From Mortierella alpina (lineage: Eukaryota; Mortierellomycota; Mortierellomycetes; Mortierellales; Mortierellaceae): a DNA stretch of 64,000 nucleotides. A model generated the notes under the pieces. That model saw nothing but the letters and a program-made list of their open reading frames with translations, ran no database searches and was not told the origin of the DNA. The stretch spans positions 930,001 through 994,000 of the forward strand of contig JANATF010000006.1 in the NCBI GenBank assembly GCA_029449245.1, in the 5' to 3' direction. Positions within the stretch are counted from its first letter, which is position 1; the number at the start of each line of letters is the position of its first letter. Positions 23,787 through 35,877 of the stretch are shown piece by piece. A program made the position numbers and the translations under genes.

Positions 23787-26429
23787 TTACTTGTTGGCGA
23801 ATCCGAAACCCTTCTTCTTGGTCTTCTCTGGCGTGATGGGACGCCCCTGCTCAATCCTCCTCTTCTTCTCCTCCAGATCATGACGCTGCTTCTCGAGGGC
23901 ATCCTTCATCTCCTTGTGCTTCGCATACAGCTCCGCCTCGGACTGCGTCAGCTTGGCCTCCTTCTCTTGGACCTTTTGCTGGAAGACATGCTTCATGTCC
24001 TGCTCCATCTTCACGAGCTTGGCCTCATGCAGCGCACGCTCCTCCTCCAGCTTGGCAAGAGGGTCGACCTCTCTGAAGACGGTGTGATCCTGCTGGTAAC
24101 CCATGCCGAGCAGTTTCTCGGTACGGTAGTTCTCGTAGTGGATGTCGTTCGTGAACTCGCGGAGCTCCTCCATGTGGGTCCGGATCAACATCTGGCGGAG
24201 CTTGACAAAGTCGCAGTGCTCCTCGTTGTCAACCTCAATAGTGCCCCAAGGGTACTTGCGGCCGCGCACATGACGCCCGTCGGCGGTCTCGATGACCTTG
24301 TCCGATCCAACAATGGCGAAAGGAATTTTGCTCTGTAGAGTCGAGAGGAAGATGAGAAAAGAAAGCCGGCAGGTGTTAAGACAAAAATGAAGAACGGAGT
24401 ACAGTGCGCTAAAAAGATTTCACAGGCAGGTATGCTTACCATGACATCCTTGGTCTCGTTGATGGTCTCGATATCATCGCAATCGTAGTGCTGAGCATGG
24501 TAAATCTTGATATCGTGGTGGGCAATGTCCAGCAGAATTCTCTCCTTGAACGCGACAATCTCCTCGCTCGTCATGGTGTCACTCTTGGCAATGACGGGGA
24601 TCAAGTTAACCTTCTTGTGCAGTCTCTTCATGAACTCGACATCCAGGGCCTTCAGCGAATGGCCAGTGGGAGCAATGAAGTATAGGCATGCGTTGACACG
24701 CGTGTCTGTGATCTTGCTGCGGTTGACCCTGTTCTCCTGCTCGAGGTAGGCGTCGAATCTGCTCTCAATGGTATCCAGGATAGGCTTCCAGCTATGACAT
24801 TAATAAGAGATGTCAGGATGTTAGTGTGTGCCTCAATGGATTGTTTACACTTGGTGTTTCTCTTGAAAGCTATTATGCGGTTTACCTGTCCTCGTTGTTG
24901 ATAAAGTCGCCAAAGCCGGGGGTGTCAACGACATTGAGCTTTAGGCGGACACCGTTCTCCTCAATATCCGTATTCAGCACTTGGATGCCAACGGTCTTGG
25001 GGCTCTCTTCAGAGAGAGGAACGTGCTCCTTGCCAGGGTACAGGGGTGCGTTGAACAACGTGTTGACAAGCGTCGATTTGCCAAGGCCAGACTCACCTAC
25101 CACATCACAACACATCACACGAAAACGGTAAGAATAAAAAAAGGGGTTAGGAAGGTCGACCAAATTGCATTAGGTGTGTAGCAAAAAAGGATAATCTCCG
25201 GATGGAAACAACAACAAAAGCGCGGTCTAGCGCCGGGGAGCTGTCCAATGCATAGCAGCACACACAGACACAGTCGCCTCCTTCCCGTTAATGCGCGTTT
25301 CCTGCCCTGCTTTTAGAAGTTGCTGTAGCATTGTGCAGCACGGCGTAGTTCCCAGTCCAAAACCATCCCTTTGAGCCAAACGTATCGCCTCTCCACCTAG
25401 TGTTCGATGGATCCAAGTCGTCCTTTTTTTTGTTTTTTTAGGCCCATGTAGGGGACCATATCTCTCAAAGACATGGTTTATTAATATCGCTGGTTAGGAT
25501 GGGGGGTGCAATTGCGAGCCCACCTCCCGAACAAGCAATAGAAACAAAATAACCGAACGAGAGCAGTGGGAACCGAACATGTCAATTAAAAAACACAAAG
25601 GAGGATTGCCACGACGACCTACCGACCACCATGATGGTGAAGTTGAAGCCTTTCTTGACAGACTTGCGGTGGACCTGGTTGGGCAGGTTGGCGAAACCAA
25701 CGTAACCTTGCAGCTTCTTGCGAAGAGCGCCGTTCAACATTGGCTATTTTGGGTAAGAAGAAAAGTGGTGTGGTGGATGTTAGCGACCTTGCATTGAGGC
25801 AGAGACTATGGCGGGCAGACGGCGAGATATGCTCCCTTGCTGCCGAGTCGATATCCAACAGCATCGGCTTTCTTTCTTTTTTCTTCTTTTTTCTTTCCAT
25901 TTTGTCTCACTGTCTCCCAGATGAGCCAGCAAAAAGAGATGTGCTCGTCCTCTTCCATCTCCAGCACCCGTTCTTGCTCAAGAAGAGGTCCCTTAAAATA
26001 TGGTCCCTTAAATCGCCAAACTTGCATCGGCTGAGACGAGAGAGAGAGAACAGGAGACAGAGAGACAGAGAGAAACACGGGAACAAAGGGGGTTCGGTAT
26101 GGACAGCAGCAAGACAGCAGAGGATGTGCAGGAAAGGGAGCCAAGGGGAAGGGGGATCCTTATCCGCGCATTGGGTATGCTGATGACTTGCCTTCGATGT
26201 AGGAGGGGTCATGGGAAGGGCTAAATCCGTCGAATGGAGAGGCAGGATGGGTTAGTACGCGAAGAGACGCTGTGTGCACGATGAAGCAGCGATGCAGGAG
26301 CGATGAGGCGCATTTGGGTTGATCGCCCATCTGGTTTGGCATCAGAACACTGCGTTGAGGAGCTGTCGCGTCGGGTGTGTGCGTGTGGTGGGGGTGGCAG
26401 CATGGGCACTTACGGACTTCGCTAGCCAT
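23787..26429 (-). CDS. Septin, Cdc3/AspB type
   Basis: Exons are 26429-26414, 26220-26192, 25743-25623, 25096-24886, 24791-24440 and 24332-23787, joining to 424 residues. Septins are GTP-binding proteins that form filaments at septa and hyphal branch sites. [20 protein letters not shown] precedes the P-loop GESGLGKST (56-64). Switch II is DTPGFGD (113-119), the G4 motif is AKSD (194-197), and a septin-unique element follows. The last 100 residues are a charged coiled coil ([19 protein letters not shown]...), as in the Cdc3 and AspB group. The first two exons are only 16 and 29 bp. Intron 2 has a GC donor (AAG/GCAAGT), and this model alone brings the tiny exons into frame ([20 protein letters not shown]). 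If it is wrong, translation could start at MLNGALRKK in exon 3. Confidence 0.9.
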
Positions 26430-27688
26430 TGTGCGTACGGGAAGGGGATGATGAGGTATATGAGGGGATGGGGATAGGGACGGGCTGACGATGGCTGTGC
26501 TTGGAGAGAGAGGGAGAGGCAAGGATGATGAGGATGGATGGGGATGGATGAGATGGGATTGGAAACAGAGGAAAATAAAGTGTGAAAAAAAATACATATC
26601 TCACACAGGACAAGTCGGGCTGCACCAGCCTGGTGGCACAGGCAGCCAATCCTGGCCTACCCATTCAGACCATCGCCACAAAGAACAAGAAATCCAATCC
26701 TGCAGCCCGTGTTGGCCAGCAGGCTGGACGCAAGGAAGCCCCTTCAGGACGCAGTAGAGCAAGAGCAGGAGCGAGAGCATCCACCGTCCGTGCTCTCAGC
26801 CTACCTCTCGCTGCTCCTTTTTTGGCTCCCTCCTCAGGCTGCTTCTGAGCAGGACGAGGCACAACATAATCCAGGTCCTCCAGCACACCAGCCGCGCTCA
26901 CTAGACGACTCCACACTAGGCAAAACACAAGAGAAATAGACGAGAAGGGGAGAGAGCAACACCTCAAACCAGGAGGAATCGTCAAAAAGGCCCTCTCTTG
27001 TGTCTCCTGGAATAAGCAGCAAAGAAGCGGGGATGAGTACGAACAAAAAAAGATCCGCCTGGGGAGGAATGCCACCAGCCGAAGCTGCTCTCGTCCGCCC
27101 GCGTCCTAGTGCCCTTTTTGTAGTGCTCTGAATTGTCTACGTCTCCGATACATCACTGGTTTGTTGCCGACATGGACCTTACTACACGTGATTCCAACAT
27201 GGTCGGTCTAATGGCGCCATGGCCAGAGAGGAAGCGCGTGTGAAGGAGGAGCTGGGAAATCCATCAGAAATTCATATGGCAAGATACATTAGAGATGAGC
27301 GGCACTATTCACACCAAGCAGGCAGTACTAGTTACGATCGGCAGCTAGTGTGCGGTCAAGGATATGCCTCAAAGCGAGGTCGCGAAGAGGGTGGCATTGT
27401 CGTGCGGCAACCTTGCGGTTGTGGATGTATGGGCTCAGGAACAGAAAACAGATCATGTACACATCGAGGTCGACGAGGCTTCGTATCACCATTAGGTCAT
27501 GTATAATCAATAGGTGAACGATGTGTGCATAAAAGGGAAGAGCCGTTTTCGACCCTTGTCTTCACTCTCATCTCTCTAATACATCTTTTTCCCACACTTC
27601 CTATACCTCCCTCCTCCTCTGTTCACGACTCACGCTTTGCCGCATACATAGTACACTACTCTCTAAAGGAAGATAAGCACACGACGAT
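26430..27688. other. Divergent upstream region (septin / glutamine-synthetase-like)
   Basis: No coding region supported. CATAAAAG at 27528-27535 could serve the plus-strand enzyme gene, followed by a CT-rich leader. No clear TATA was found for the septin gene. Confidence 0.4.
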
Positions 27689-29575
27689 ATGCTCAAGGGT
27701 TTCACGCAACAATCAGCGCCTAGCCGGCTGGAAGAGTTCACCGACCTACTCAAAGATGATCATCGCGTCAAGGTCGCAGGTATCGATCTGGATGGCATCC
27801 TTCGAGGAAAAGTCATGGTCAAGTCCAAGTTTTTATCCGTGCTCGAATCCGGATTTGGTTTTTGCTCGGTCATATTTGGTTGGGACATGCACGACAAAAC
27901 ATATCCAGAGGAGCTCAGCGTCTCGAACGCCGACAATGGTAAAAAAAAATGGACTTGAAGTACCTTTTCATGGAAAGTGTGTCTCTCTCGAATAATGACT
28001 AACTCTCTAAACCTTTAAAAACCAGGTTACAGAGACATTATTGCGGTTCCGGATCTCTCAACCTTCAGACGCATTCCTTGGGAGAACAACATTCCATTCT
28101 TTCTACTGTCGTTCTATGATCCCGCCACAAAGGAGTCCTTACCAGTGTGTCCTCGAGGGCTTTTGAAGCGAGTCACCGACGAGTTGGCGTCGATGGGCTG
28201 GGAGGCCATGTGCGGCGCTGAATTCGAGTTCTTCAACTTCAAAGGTACGTGGACGCCTCCAGCGCCCTCAACCCCGATGCATGATCTCTTTCTGTCGTTT
28301 GCGAAACCTTTGAGTAACCCATTGTCCGTGCTTGTATCACAGAGTCGCCAGAGACACTGGCTGCCAAGGGGCATACTAAGCCAGAGGCACTCACCCCAGG
28401 CATGTTTGGCTATTCGCTACTCCGACCATCACTCAACCAGGAGTACTTTTACGACGTCTTCGACGAGTGCAGGCACTTTGGCGTCAACATCGAGAGCTTC
28501 CATACTGAAACAGGTAAGCAACCACATATGCCCGCACAGTAGTTAACCCATGGTTCAGTTGTGCAGCGGTCTTGCGCCAAAAACCGTTGCAGAAATGCCG
28601 TGTGACGACGATGACGCTTCCAGAACCTTGAGAACCTTATATATTTGTTTTTGTGTTCGTTCCCGGTGCAACAACTCCCTAAACGCTAGCGCCATTTATT
28701 CTTGCTCCTTAGGTCCTGGCGTATTTGAAGCAGCGCTCGCGTACGACACTGCGACCAACATGGCCGATATGGCCAACCTCTTCAAGCTCTCAGTCAAGCA
28801 ACTCGGCATGAAACAAGGCATCATGCCGACCTTCATGGCAAAGCCCTACGGTGACCTGCCTGGCTGCTCTGGCCACCTTCATTTCTCGCTGCGCGACATT
28901 GCGACCAAGACCAACCTCTTTGCCTCCAGCCTCAACCGCGACGACAATGACAACAGCACCAGCAGTAGCAGCAAAGAGGATTGGGAAACATCGGTTGAGG
29001 GAGTTCAGCACATGAGTCAGGTCATGAAGTGGTTCGTCGCAGGTTTGTTGGCAGGGCTTCCCAGCATCATGGCGATCTTGGCTCCCAACATCAACTCGTA
29101 CAAACGATTAGTCGAGAACTACTGGGCTCCCGTAACAGTCTCCTGGGGGATCGAGAGCCGCATCTCGGCCATCCGTGTGATCGGTCCTCCACAGTGCGAT
29201 CCCAAGGGATGCCGATTGGAGATGCGGGTCGGTGGTGCGGATATCAACCCTCATCTGGCCATTGCAGCCTGTTTGGCGATGGGACTTTATGGGATCAAGA
29301 ACAAACTGGCCATGCCAGTAGGACCGACCACATCAGCCGTCGAGGAAGATCCAGCAGCTTGGGGTGGGAAGCAGAATCTCAAGGTCAAGGGAGATCGTTT
29401 GCCAAAGTCGTTGAAGGATTCAGCAGAGGCTATGATGGCGGCTGGATCGTTAGCGAGAGAGGTGCTCGGGGATGCGTTTGTGGATCATTATGGTGCTACA
29501 CGATTGAATGAGTACCGTATCTGGGAGACGGCCGTGACGACATGGGAGACAAAGCGGTACTTTGAGCTAGTGTAG
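27689..29575 (+). CDS. FluG/type-I glutamine-synthetase-like enzyme
   Basis: Exons are 27689-27938, 28026-28244, 28343-28513 and 28713-29575, giving 500 residues with all GT-AG introns in phase 1. The architecture is that of bacterial GS-I-like ligases found in fungi: an N-terminal beta-grasp region (VKVAGIDLDGILRGK) and then the catalytic barrel. Visible signatures are GAEFEFF (metal-binding Glu), GPGVFEAAL, FMAKPYGDLPGCSGHLHFSL, NSYKRL and ESRISAIRV, with EMRVGGADINPHLAIAACL near the end. It probably joins glutamate or another acid to ammonia or an amine in the cytosol, but the substrate is not predictable. A Ser/Asn/Asp-rich insertion (DDNDNSTSSSSKED) sits between two barrel strands. It could also be called gamma-glutamylpolyamine-synthetase-like. 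Confidence 0.88.
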
Positions 29576-32500
29576 GAGTTGACTTATCATAGAGAAACCA
29601 TACAATCCTTTTGCGTTACCCATGATTCAGTGCTGGGCCACTTTGAAACGCGTCGCGGGGGCTGATAGTTGACAACGGTATGGCGATCTCATAGTGGTAT
29701 AATGTCTTGGGTCTGTACATTTTCCTAGAGCCATTGAAGTGCAGTACGATTGGTGTCATTTAGCCCATGCTGTTGGATGAGTAGAAAGAGGAGACGATCG
29801 TGTTGTATTTCTTGAGATCTGAATGCTTAGTAGCTGTGGTGCTGTGCTCGAAGTAATGCGTCTCCCAAAGCGCGTACAGAGCACAGGCACTAGAATGTCG
29901 AGGTCTTGCGTAGCGGGATCGCTCCGAGATAGGACCATGGGCGATTCGCATAGGCTACGATTGTATGGTGCAAAGGAGGCGCTGAGAAGCAGAGTGACGA
30001 AATGAAGGCAGTAGAATTTGGCTTGGCAAAGAACAGCCCGCAAACGATCCACCCGCGGAACCCTGGCCGATAGGACTAGTTCGTTGTCAATTTTTCAACC
30101 TTCTTCTGTCCATACAAGTTAGAAACACCCTATCTGCGGTGGTAGCCAAGCCTAGAATTTTGTCCCTCTGGGTATTCGCAGGCCTGCCTTGATATGTCAT
30201 AGTGCATTAAGGCAATTAAGGACGACGACAGCCCATTGTTCTCTCTTAACGCTATCAGCGTCGCACTTTGGATGCTTTGTTGCTTGGGCGGCAGATTTTG
30301 ATTGGACGGGGGTGCAAACGCGGGAATTTCAAGCTACGGAAGACTCGCCGGTTCATGCGCCAATCGTGCAGCCTTATGCGAAGAAGACCCATGTCACAAC
30401 CTTGTGGAGTGGCGAGCACACATGAGCAGAAGCAGAGAAAACAACAGGGGCAAACCTTGCATTAATGCAATTGCTTTGGAGAGCGAGGGGAGGGGAGGGG
30501 AGATCGAGACAGGAAACGAAAACAACTTCAGCCGACATTTGTTAACGCATGCTACAAGTTTCTCGAGAGCAAAAGCAGTACAACAACTCAATGTCAGTGC
30601 TGAATGTCGGATTTGTCCCGTGCGAAATCAGGCGAACGTAATGTAATTGAAAAAGGGCTCAGCCTCCATGTATCACGCCCCCCGCAGAAGCCCAAGCATG
30701 CCTCATGGTACACCTTTCCCGCGAATAATGGACTGCACTCTGTACCGTGGCCGTGGTCATGGCCATGGTCAGTGGTAGCTCTGTACACCTTTTGTGCTCG
30801 CGAAATTGATCGGCTGCTGGGAAAGGAGCCGTTTACACGGACGGTCATGATGACTGATGTACTCTTATCTGCCAGGGCGAGGGATGCCAGCAGCAGCAGT
30901 TTGTGCTCCGCAAAGGCGTCTATTGGAGGCTGTAGCGTCTCATCGGGGACGATGGTTAGCTGCGCGTGACAGAGAGTTCACAGGAAAGCGCGAAGGATGA
31001 AGGGTGGGAGCAATGCATGATTGCGTGCGATACTCCGAAGCCAGAGTCCCGCTCCAAAAGAAAAAAGAGAGAAAGAGAAAGAGAGAGACCCATCCGGAAG
31101 AATATAGAACGGACTGGAAGTAAAGGGTTTGGTTTAGTGTGGCAAACAGAGTCGTTGTGCTGTAGTCAGTTGTGTGAGTATGAGTCTCGATGAGTCTATG
31201 TTGCGACAAACATAACAAAAGGCCAGGAAAGCCTTGCCGCAGTTGAGCATTGTGCAGCAGTACAAAAAGGAGGCCCTGGATCGGACCAAAGTAAAAAAAA
31301 AAAGTAGCCTTCCAATTTTACCAAGAGAACCCAAAGGAGAACATTCACAACGTCTATTGCGATCATTCAGTCAACGCACCAACGATTTTTTTTTGTTATT
31401 TGAACCGACTATCACCACTTCGATTCAACTCGAAGCCTGCCTCCTACCTTCAACCTACACGCTTTTTACTTTTTATTCAACACGGCATTCCCAAGATGAC
31501 TTCTATCTAGCTGCACGATTTTCACAGGTAGAGTGTGGTGCTCGATCGATCTAGCAAGACGGAAGCCTGCGATGATCGCCCGGTCCTCGACGGGACTGCA
31601 GAAAACTATAAATGAATGAATGAATGAAGGAGGTCGTCGCTCGAGCGGGGCGAGGGGTGTCGGGTGTCTCGCGTTCTACTTTGGATGGGGCTCAGATATG
31701 GTGCCGCAGCACTTCTTTGGAACGGCTGTACCTCTGCCCTCACAAGCCCAATTGAGTTTTCTGGTTCTGTGTACTGTGTGCACTGAGTGTGCGTTCACAA
31801 AGCATACACCCCGTTGACTGCGTCGCATTTTTGATTTCGCGACGCTGGCAGTCTATAAATGCAAAGCCCGTCGGTGCTCGTTGTCTCGCTCCCACCTGCA
31901 CACCTCCTCCTCCTCCCGTCCCGCCTTCCTCCTCCTCCCTCCCCCCACCTGGCTGCTCGTTGCTGTCTGTTCGCTGCTTGTTGTTGCAGTCACGTCTTCT
32001 CGCTGTTGTTGCTCGGCTGCCCATTGCCCCACCTGATTCCGCATCCATCTCACGACATCCACTGCTGTGCCATTCACGCGACTCGGAGCTAGATCCAACG
32101 CCCTCCTCTTGTGGTCGTTGCTGTTTCTTCCGTTCCCTGCCTTCGATACAGAATCTGAGTTGTTGTAGATTCTCTGTAGAAAAGGACAAAGCAAAGGAAA
32201 TAGAGCAAGAGGCTGTTTCTAGTGTCTGCCCGTGTTTTGGCTGTGGTTGTCTGTGTTGCTGAACTCTGCGTGTGTGGTCTCTTTGCAGTCGTCGCGTGCG
32301 AGCCGTTTGCTTGATCCAAAAGGAGAAAAGCAGCAGACGTGTGTGTGTGTGTGTGTGTTCGAACAGCAACGTGTCAGTCAGCGTAGAGCGTGTATCCTTC
32401 TGGTAGTTGTTGGCCAAAGGATCTCCTTTGCACATCCGCGGCAGTTTTCATCCCTGTAAGCCCACTTTTCTCACACCCTCCTCGTCTTTTGCCACCACTT

Positions 32501-32629
32501 TTTTTTTTTGGCAGCCCTCCGCTTCGCCATTCTCGTGCTTAAATACCCTGTGTTTCTCTGTCTTCTTCGCGTCCCACTTTCATCCTTACTTACAACGCTC
32601 CACTTGAACCTGACAGGCACACCTCTTCG
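29576..32629. other. Long intergenic region before the C2H2 regulator
   Basis: No gene supported. It contains a G-rich tract with three GGGG runs (about 30485-30499), a GA-rich run (31065-31090), a TGAA tandem repeat (31613-31628), and a long CT-rich leader-like stretch (31880-32100). A (GT)n run lies at 32340-32358. Long upstream regions are common before fungal regulator genes. Confidence 0.45.
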
Positions 32630-32863
32630 ATGGATTCAAACAACCAATACATGGGCATCCTGTCCGTGAACCTCGCCGACCTGGGTCTTCTGGACGACTG
32701 CAGCCCGTCCAGCGTTCCTGCCGCATCCGCATCCCCTCTTTCGATTGGCCACGATGTCGGCACGTTCGAGCAGGTTTTCTTGGCCGAGCAGGCAATTGAC
32801 GGCAACAGCTACTCCTTCCCAGGCACCGGTCTCGACTCTATCACCTGGGATCATGTGTCATCC

Positions 32864-32896
<33 letters not shown>

Positions 32897-33847
32897 CGCC
32901 AGCTGCCGACTTTTCTGGACCCGTACTCAACCTCAACCATGGGCTACACGCCCGAGCTGTCGCCGTCCATGAGCTATGCCACGCCTGCCGTGAACACAGT
33001 CAAGTCCCCCTATGGCTTCGACACCCTTGGCCTGGACGAGCTTGGCGCTAGTCCCTCGGTCGGATACCAGTCCTCGCCAGTGGATGAGGTGCAATCCTTT
33101 GGAAGCCAGCAGTCCGTCGAGAGCTTTGACTTTGACTTTCGTATGACGATGCTGCAGAACGATACCGCAGCCTGGTGTGCGACCCAGACCGATTTCGATC
33201 TTTTCCCTGACAATGCCGCGACGACCGTCACTAGTCTGGAGCAGCTGCTGATGGCCCCTGTCCCCAACGAGGCCGCAGCAACGCTGTCGGCCATTCTCGA
33301 AGAGGCCTCCCCGTTAAAGTCCGAGATGGACTACTTTTCGCCCTTAACCCTTGGGTCGTCGAGCCCAGCGACGAGCGACTACGATGGCCTGTTCGACCAG
33401 CCGTCCGCGTGTGAGGGAACACCTGTATCGGGATACCGCCCCCCAAAGAGACGCCGCCCGTGCCGCAAGAGCACCGAGGAAGCTTGTCGGGTAGAGTCTG
33501 CATCGGAAGATCCCAAGGTCAAGGATACATTCCGCTGTGAGATTTGCTGCAAGGACTTTACTCGGGCATTCAACCTGCGCTCCCACCGTTCCACGCACAC
33601 TGGAGTCAAGCCGTTTGCTTGCACGCTTCTGGATGATAATGGCGAGCCCTGCAATCGCCCCTTTGCGAGGCGCCACGACCTCGAGCGCCACGTGCGCAGC
33701 ATCCACTCCAAGTTGAAGCTGTTCAAGTGCAAGACCTGCGGAAGAGAGTGCGGAAGGACCGATGCATTCAAGAGGCACTTGCAGCGGCACCCTCTATGCG
33801 GACAGGCTGCTCAGAAGGAACTGGAGGAGAAGCAAGAGCCGCAATAA
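32630..33847 (+). CDS. C2H2 zinc-finger transcription factor, Crz1-like
   Basis: A single exon of 405 residues. The first 290 residues are acidic and Ser/Pro-rich, with a Q9 run near residues 80-88 (CAG repeat), typical of an activation region. A basic PPKRRRPCRK near residue 280 could be a nuclear localisation signal. Three zinc fingers follow. Finger 1 is FRCEIC...FNLRSHRSTH (from residue 301), then the linker TGVKPF. Finger 2 is longer between its cysteines (CTLLDDNGEPC), and finger 3 is FKCKTCGRECGRTDAFKRHLQRH. The order and the unusual third finger recall the calcineurin-responsive Crz1/CrzA family, but no PxIxIT docking site was identified, so the name is tentative. Confidence 0.8.
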
Positions 33848-35005
33848 GGCGACCGGACTATCGAGTGTTCCTTGCGGGATCTCGGCATTTTAACTACCTT
33901 GAAAAGTCTCTGCTGTGCGGCTGTAGATTCCGCTGGGTGTGCGCGCATATTGCGACTACCCAGCCATTTCTGGACCTTATCCTGAAGGAGGATCCTACCA
34001 CAACCACAACAAAGCAGCAGTAGCAACAACAACAGCAACAACTTTAACATTGACAACAGCAAGAACAAACGACATCAGCAACAACAAATACAACAACAGC
34101 AACAACAGCAACAACAACAACAACAACCCTGCGTATCAGAAAACGGTTGACTAGGAACGGGTTCCAAAGAAGTACATCTTTTCCGACAAAGATGGGGTCG
34201 AGCAACGCTTATGCAAGAGAGTGAGGACATACGTCGACGGATATTGGAGCAAAGGACAAGCGGCGCGTTCTTGATCCTGCTCCTTTTCCTGACCGGCTGG
34301 TATTTGCTTTCTCATTCTCTTGACCTGCTTGACTTTTTTCTACCCAAGTACTCCTGTTTTCACATGCTCCCCTACCAGCGCGCATTCTTTTTGATAGTCA
34401 ATACTCTTGACCTTGAGAGGAGGATGTGCGCGCACAAAAGATTTTTTTTTTCTTTTTTTCTTTTTTTTTTCTTTTTTTTTCCAGTTCCATGTCTAGGATC
34501 TCGCTCTCATATTCTCTTCATTGCTGCTCTGGCAAGGACGAATGGATGATCCATGACGCGTCGAGCGCTTTTTTTTTTCTTTTCTTTTCTTTAGCGTTAC
34601 ACTGTACATAGCTTCATCTTTCTCTTTTTCTTTTTAGTTTACACCTTTCACCTTTTTTTCTTGTAGTGTTCTTGTGCTCGTATGAATCTTAGTATCATCA
34701 TATAAAGACAAGATAACAACATGAATCTGCTTTCTATCCCTTTGTCTCGCAAAAGTTTTTCTTCATGTACATGTACAGTAGTTCGGCAATATTGGAGAAT
34801 CGAGAAGATATATATTGTATATATTGCAAAGGTGATTTGAGACCCAAGGCTCAGGATCGGAACAGGAGTCAGAGCGAGGCCGAGAAGGGGATGTCAAAGG
34901 AGGTGAAGTTGCTTAGAACCACGAGCCCACAGGCCCCCTTCCTCTCCCCTTGTTCCTCGACTCTGCATTTTGCCTCAGCTCAGCGAGTGCTTATTCAGCA
35001 TTGAA
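33848..35005. other. 3' flank of C2H2 gene and spacer
   Basis: Holds a CAA/CAG-rich microsatellite tract (34010-34135), several long T-rich runs (34440-34480, 34568-34592), and no supported gene. Confidence 0.5.
34010..34135 (+). repeat. CAA/CAG-type microsatellite
   Basis: Imperfect tandem CAA, CAG and ACA triplets downstream of the C2H2 gene's stop codon, probably in its 3' UTR. The strand is that of the gene. Confidence 0.7.
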
Positions 35006-35465
35006 CTACAGCTTGGCAAGTCTGTAATCTGCATCCAGTCTCTGCTTCTCGAGCATCCTCTGATATTCCAACTCCAGTCGCCTTGCCTCCAACACGATCC
35101 TCTGCATTTCAATCGTGTATTTGGTCACTTGATCCTTCCCCAGGGATTCAAATGCTCCCGCTTCAAAGCGAGCCTCTTTTCCTCTGTTACTTGTTTCATA
35201 ATCATGTATTTGACGAACATTGTGGCGAAGTCCATGTCTCCTCCTTACCTGGCCCAGACTTTGGGGTGTTGGCTCCAGTTGTTTTGGGTGACGATGATCG
35301 CGATGCTGCTGCCTCCGCTGCTACTGCTGTGACAGGCATTCTTGCCATTTCCACCGCTGCTAGTGCTGAAGTGGTTTCTGCCAGGATCTCCGTGGCACCT
35401 CGTGGTGCTGACCTTGCCAGATGTTGTGCCTCCGGCGTCGAGCCATCACAGTTGCCTTGATCCAT
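35006..35465 (-). CDS. Small coiled-coil protein, 5' end unresolved
   Basis: Two exons can be joined: 35465-35249 (from an in-frame ATG) and 35181-35006, with a GT-AG intron of 67 bp, giving at least 130 residues. The second exon is a strong amphipathic helix (RIVLEARRLELEYQRMLEK) ending at TAG. The first exon is Ala/Thr/Ser-rich. Upstream of the ATG the same frame stays open through a run of about ten Asp codons and a basic stretch to about 35650, where it meets stops. An earlier exon spliced near there is therefore possible. It is divergent from the VPS9 gene. Family not recognised. Confidence 0.45.
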
Positions 35466-35877
35466 GTCACTCAACTGCCAGCTATCATCATCGTCATCGT
35501 CATCATCATCATCATCCTGCTTTGAGGAAGGTCGGTCGCGTTGCTTGCCTTTCTGTAAGCACCGACGTCGCTGTGGGTGGTGACGGGGTGATGCATGCTG
35601 CTTCAGGAATCGGTATAGCTCGCTATGTCCACTGTCCCGTCCGTTGCCCTATTATCCACCCGGCCGAAGTGGTGCCTGCACGAATGGGGTGAGGAGAAGG
35701 GGGAATGAGTGTGCTTCTGCAGCGCGAACAGCGGTTTAGAGTTGTGCTTCATAAAGCAGTCCCTCTCGCCTCCACGCGTCGCTGTCTGTCCGCGGTCCTT
35801 GCAAAAGGCTTCTCTGTGTTTCTGTCCTCCTGCCATTCTACACCTTCCACTGCCAATCTGCCAGGAATCAGCCTGCC

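Noticed and set aside
31740-32435. 231-codon minus-strand frame upstream of the C2H2 gene
   Set aside because: Low-complexity Arg/Gln/Gly sequence produced by the CT-rich leader and the GT run. No start context.
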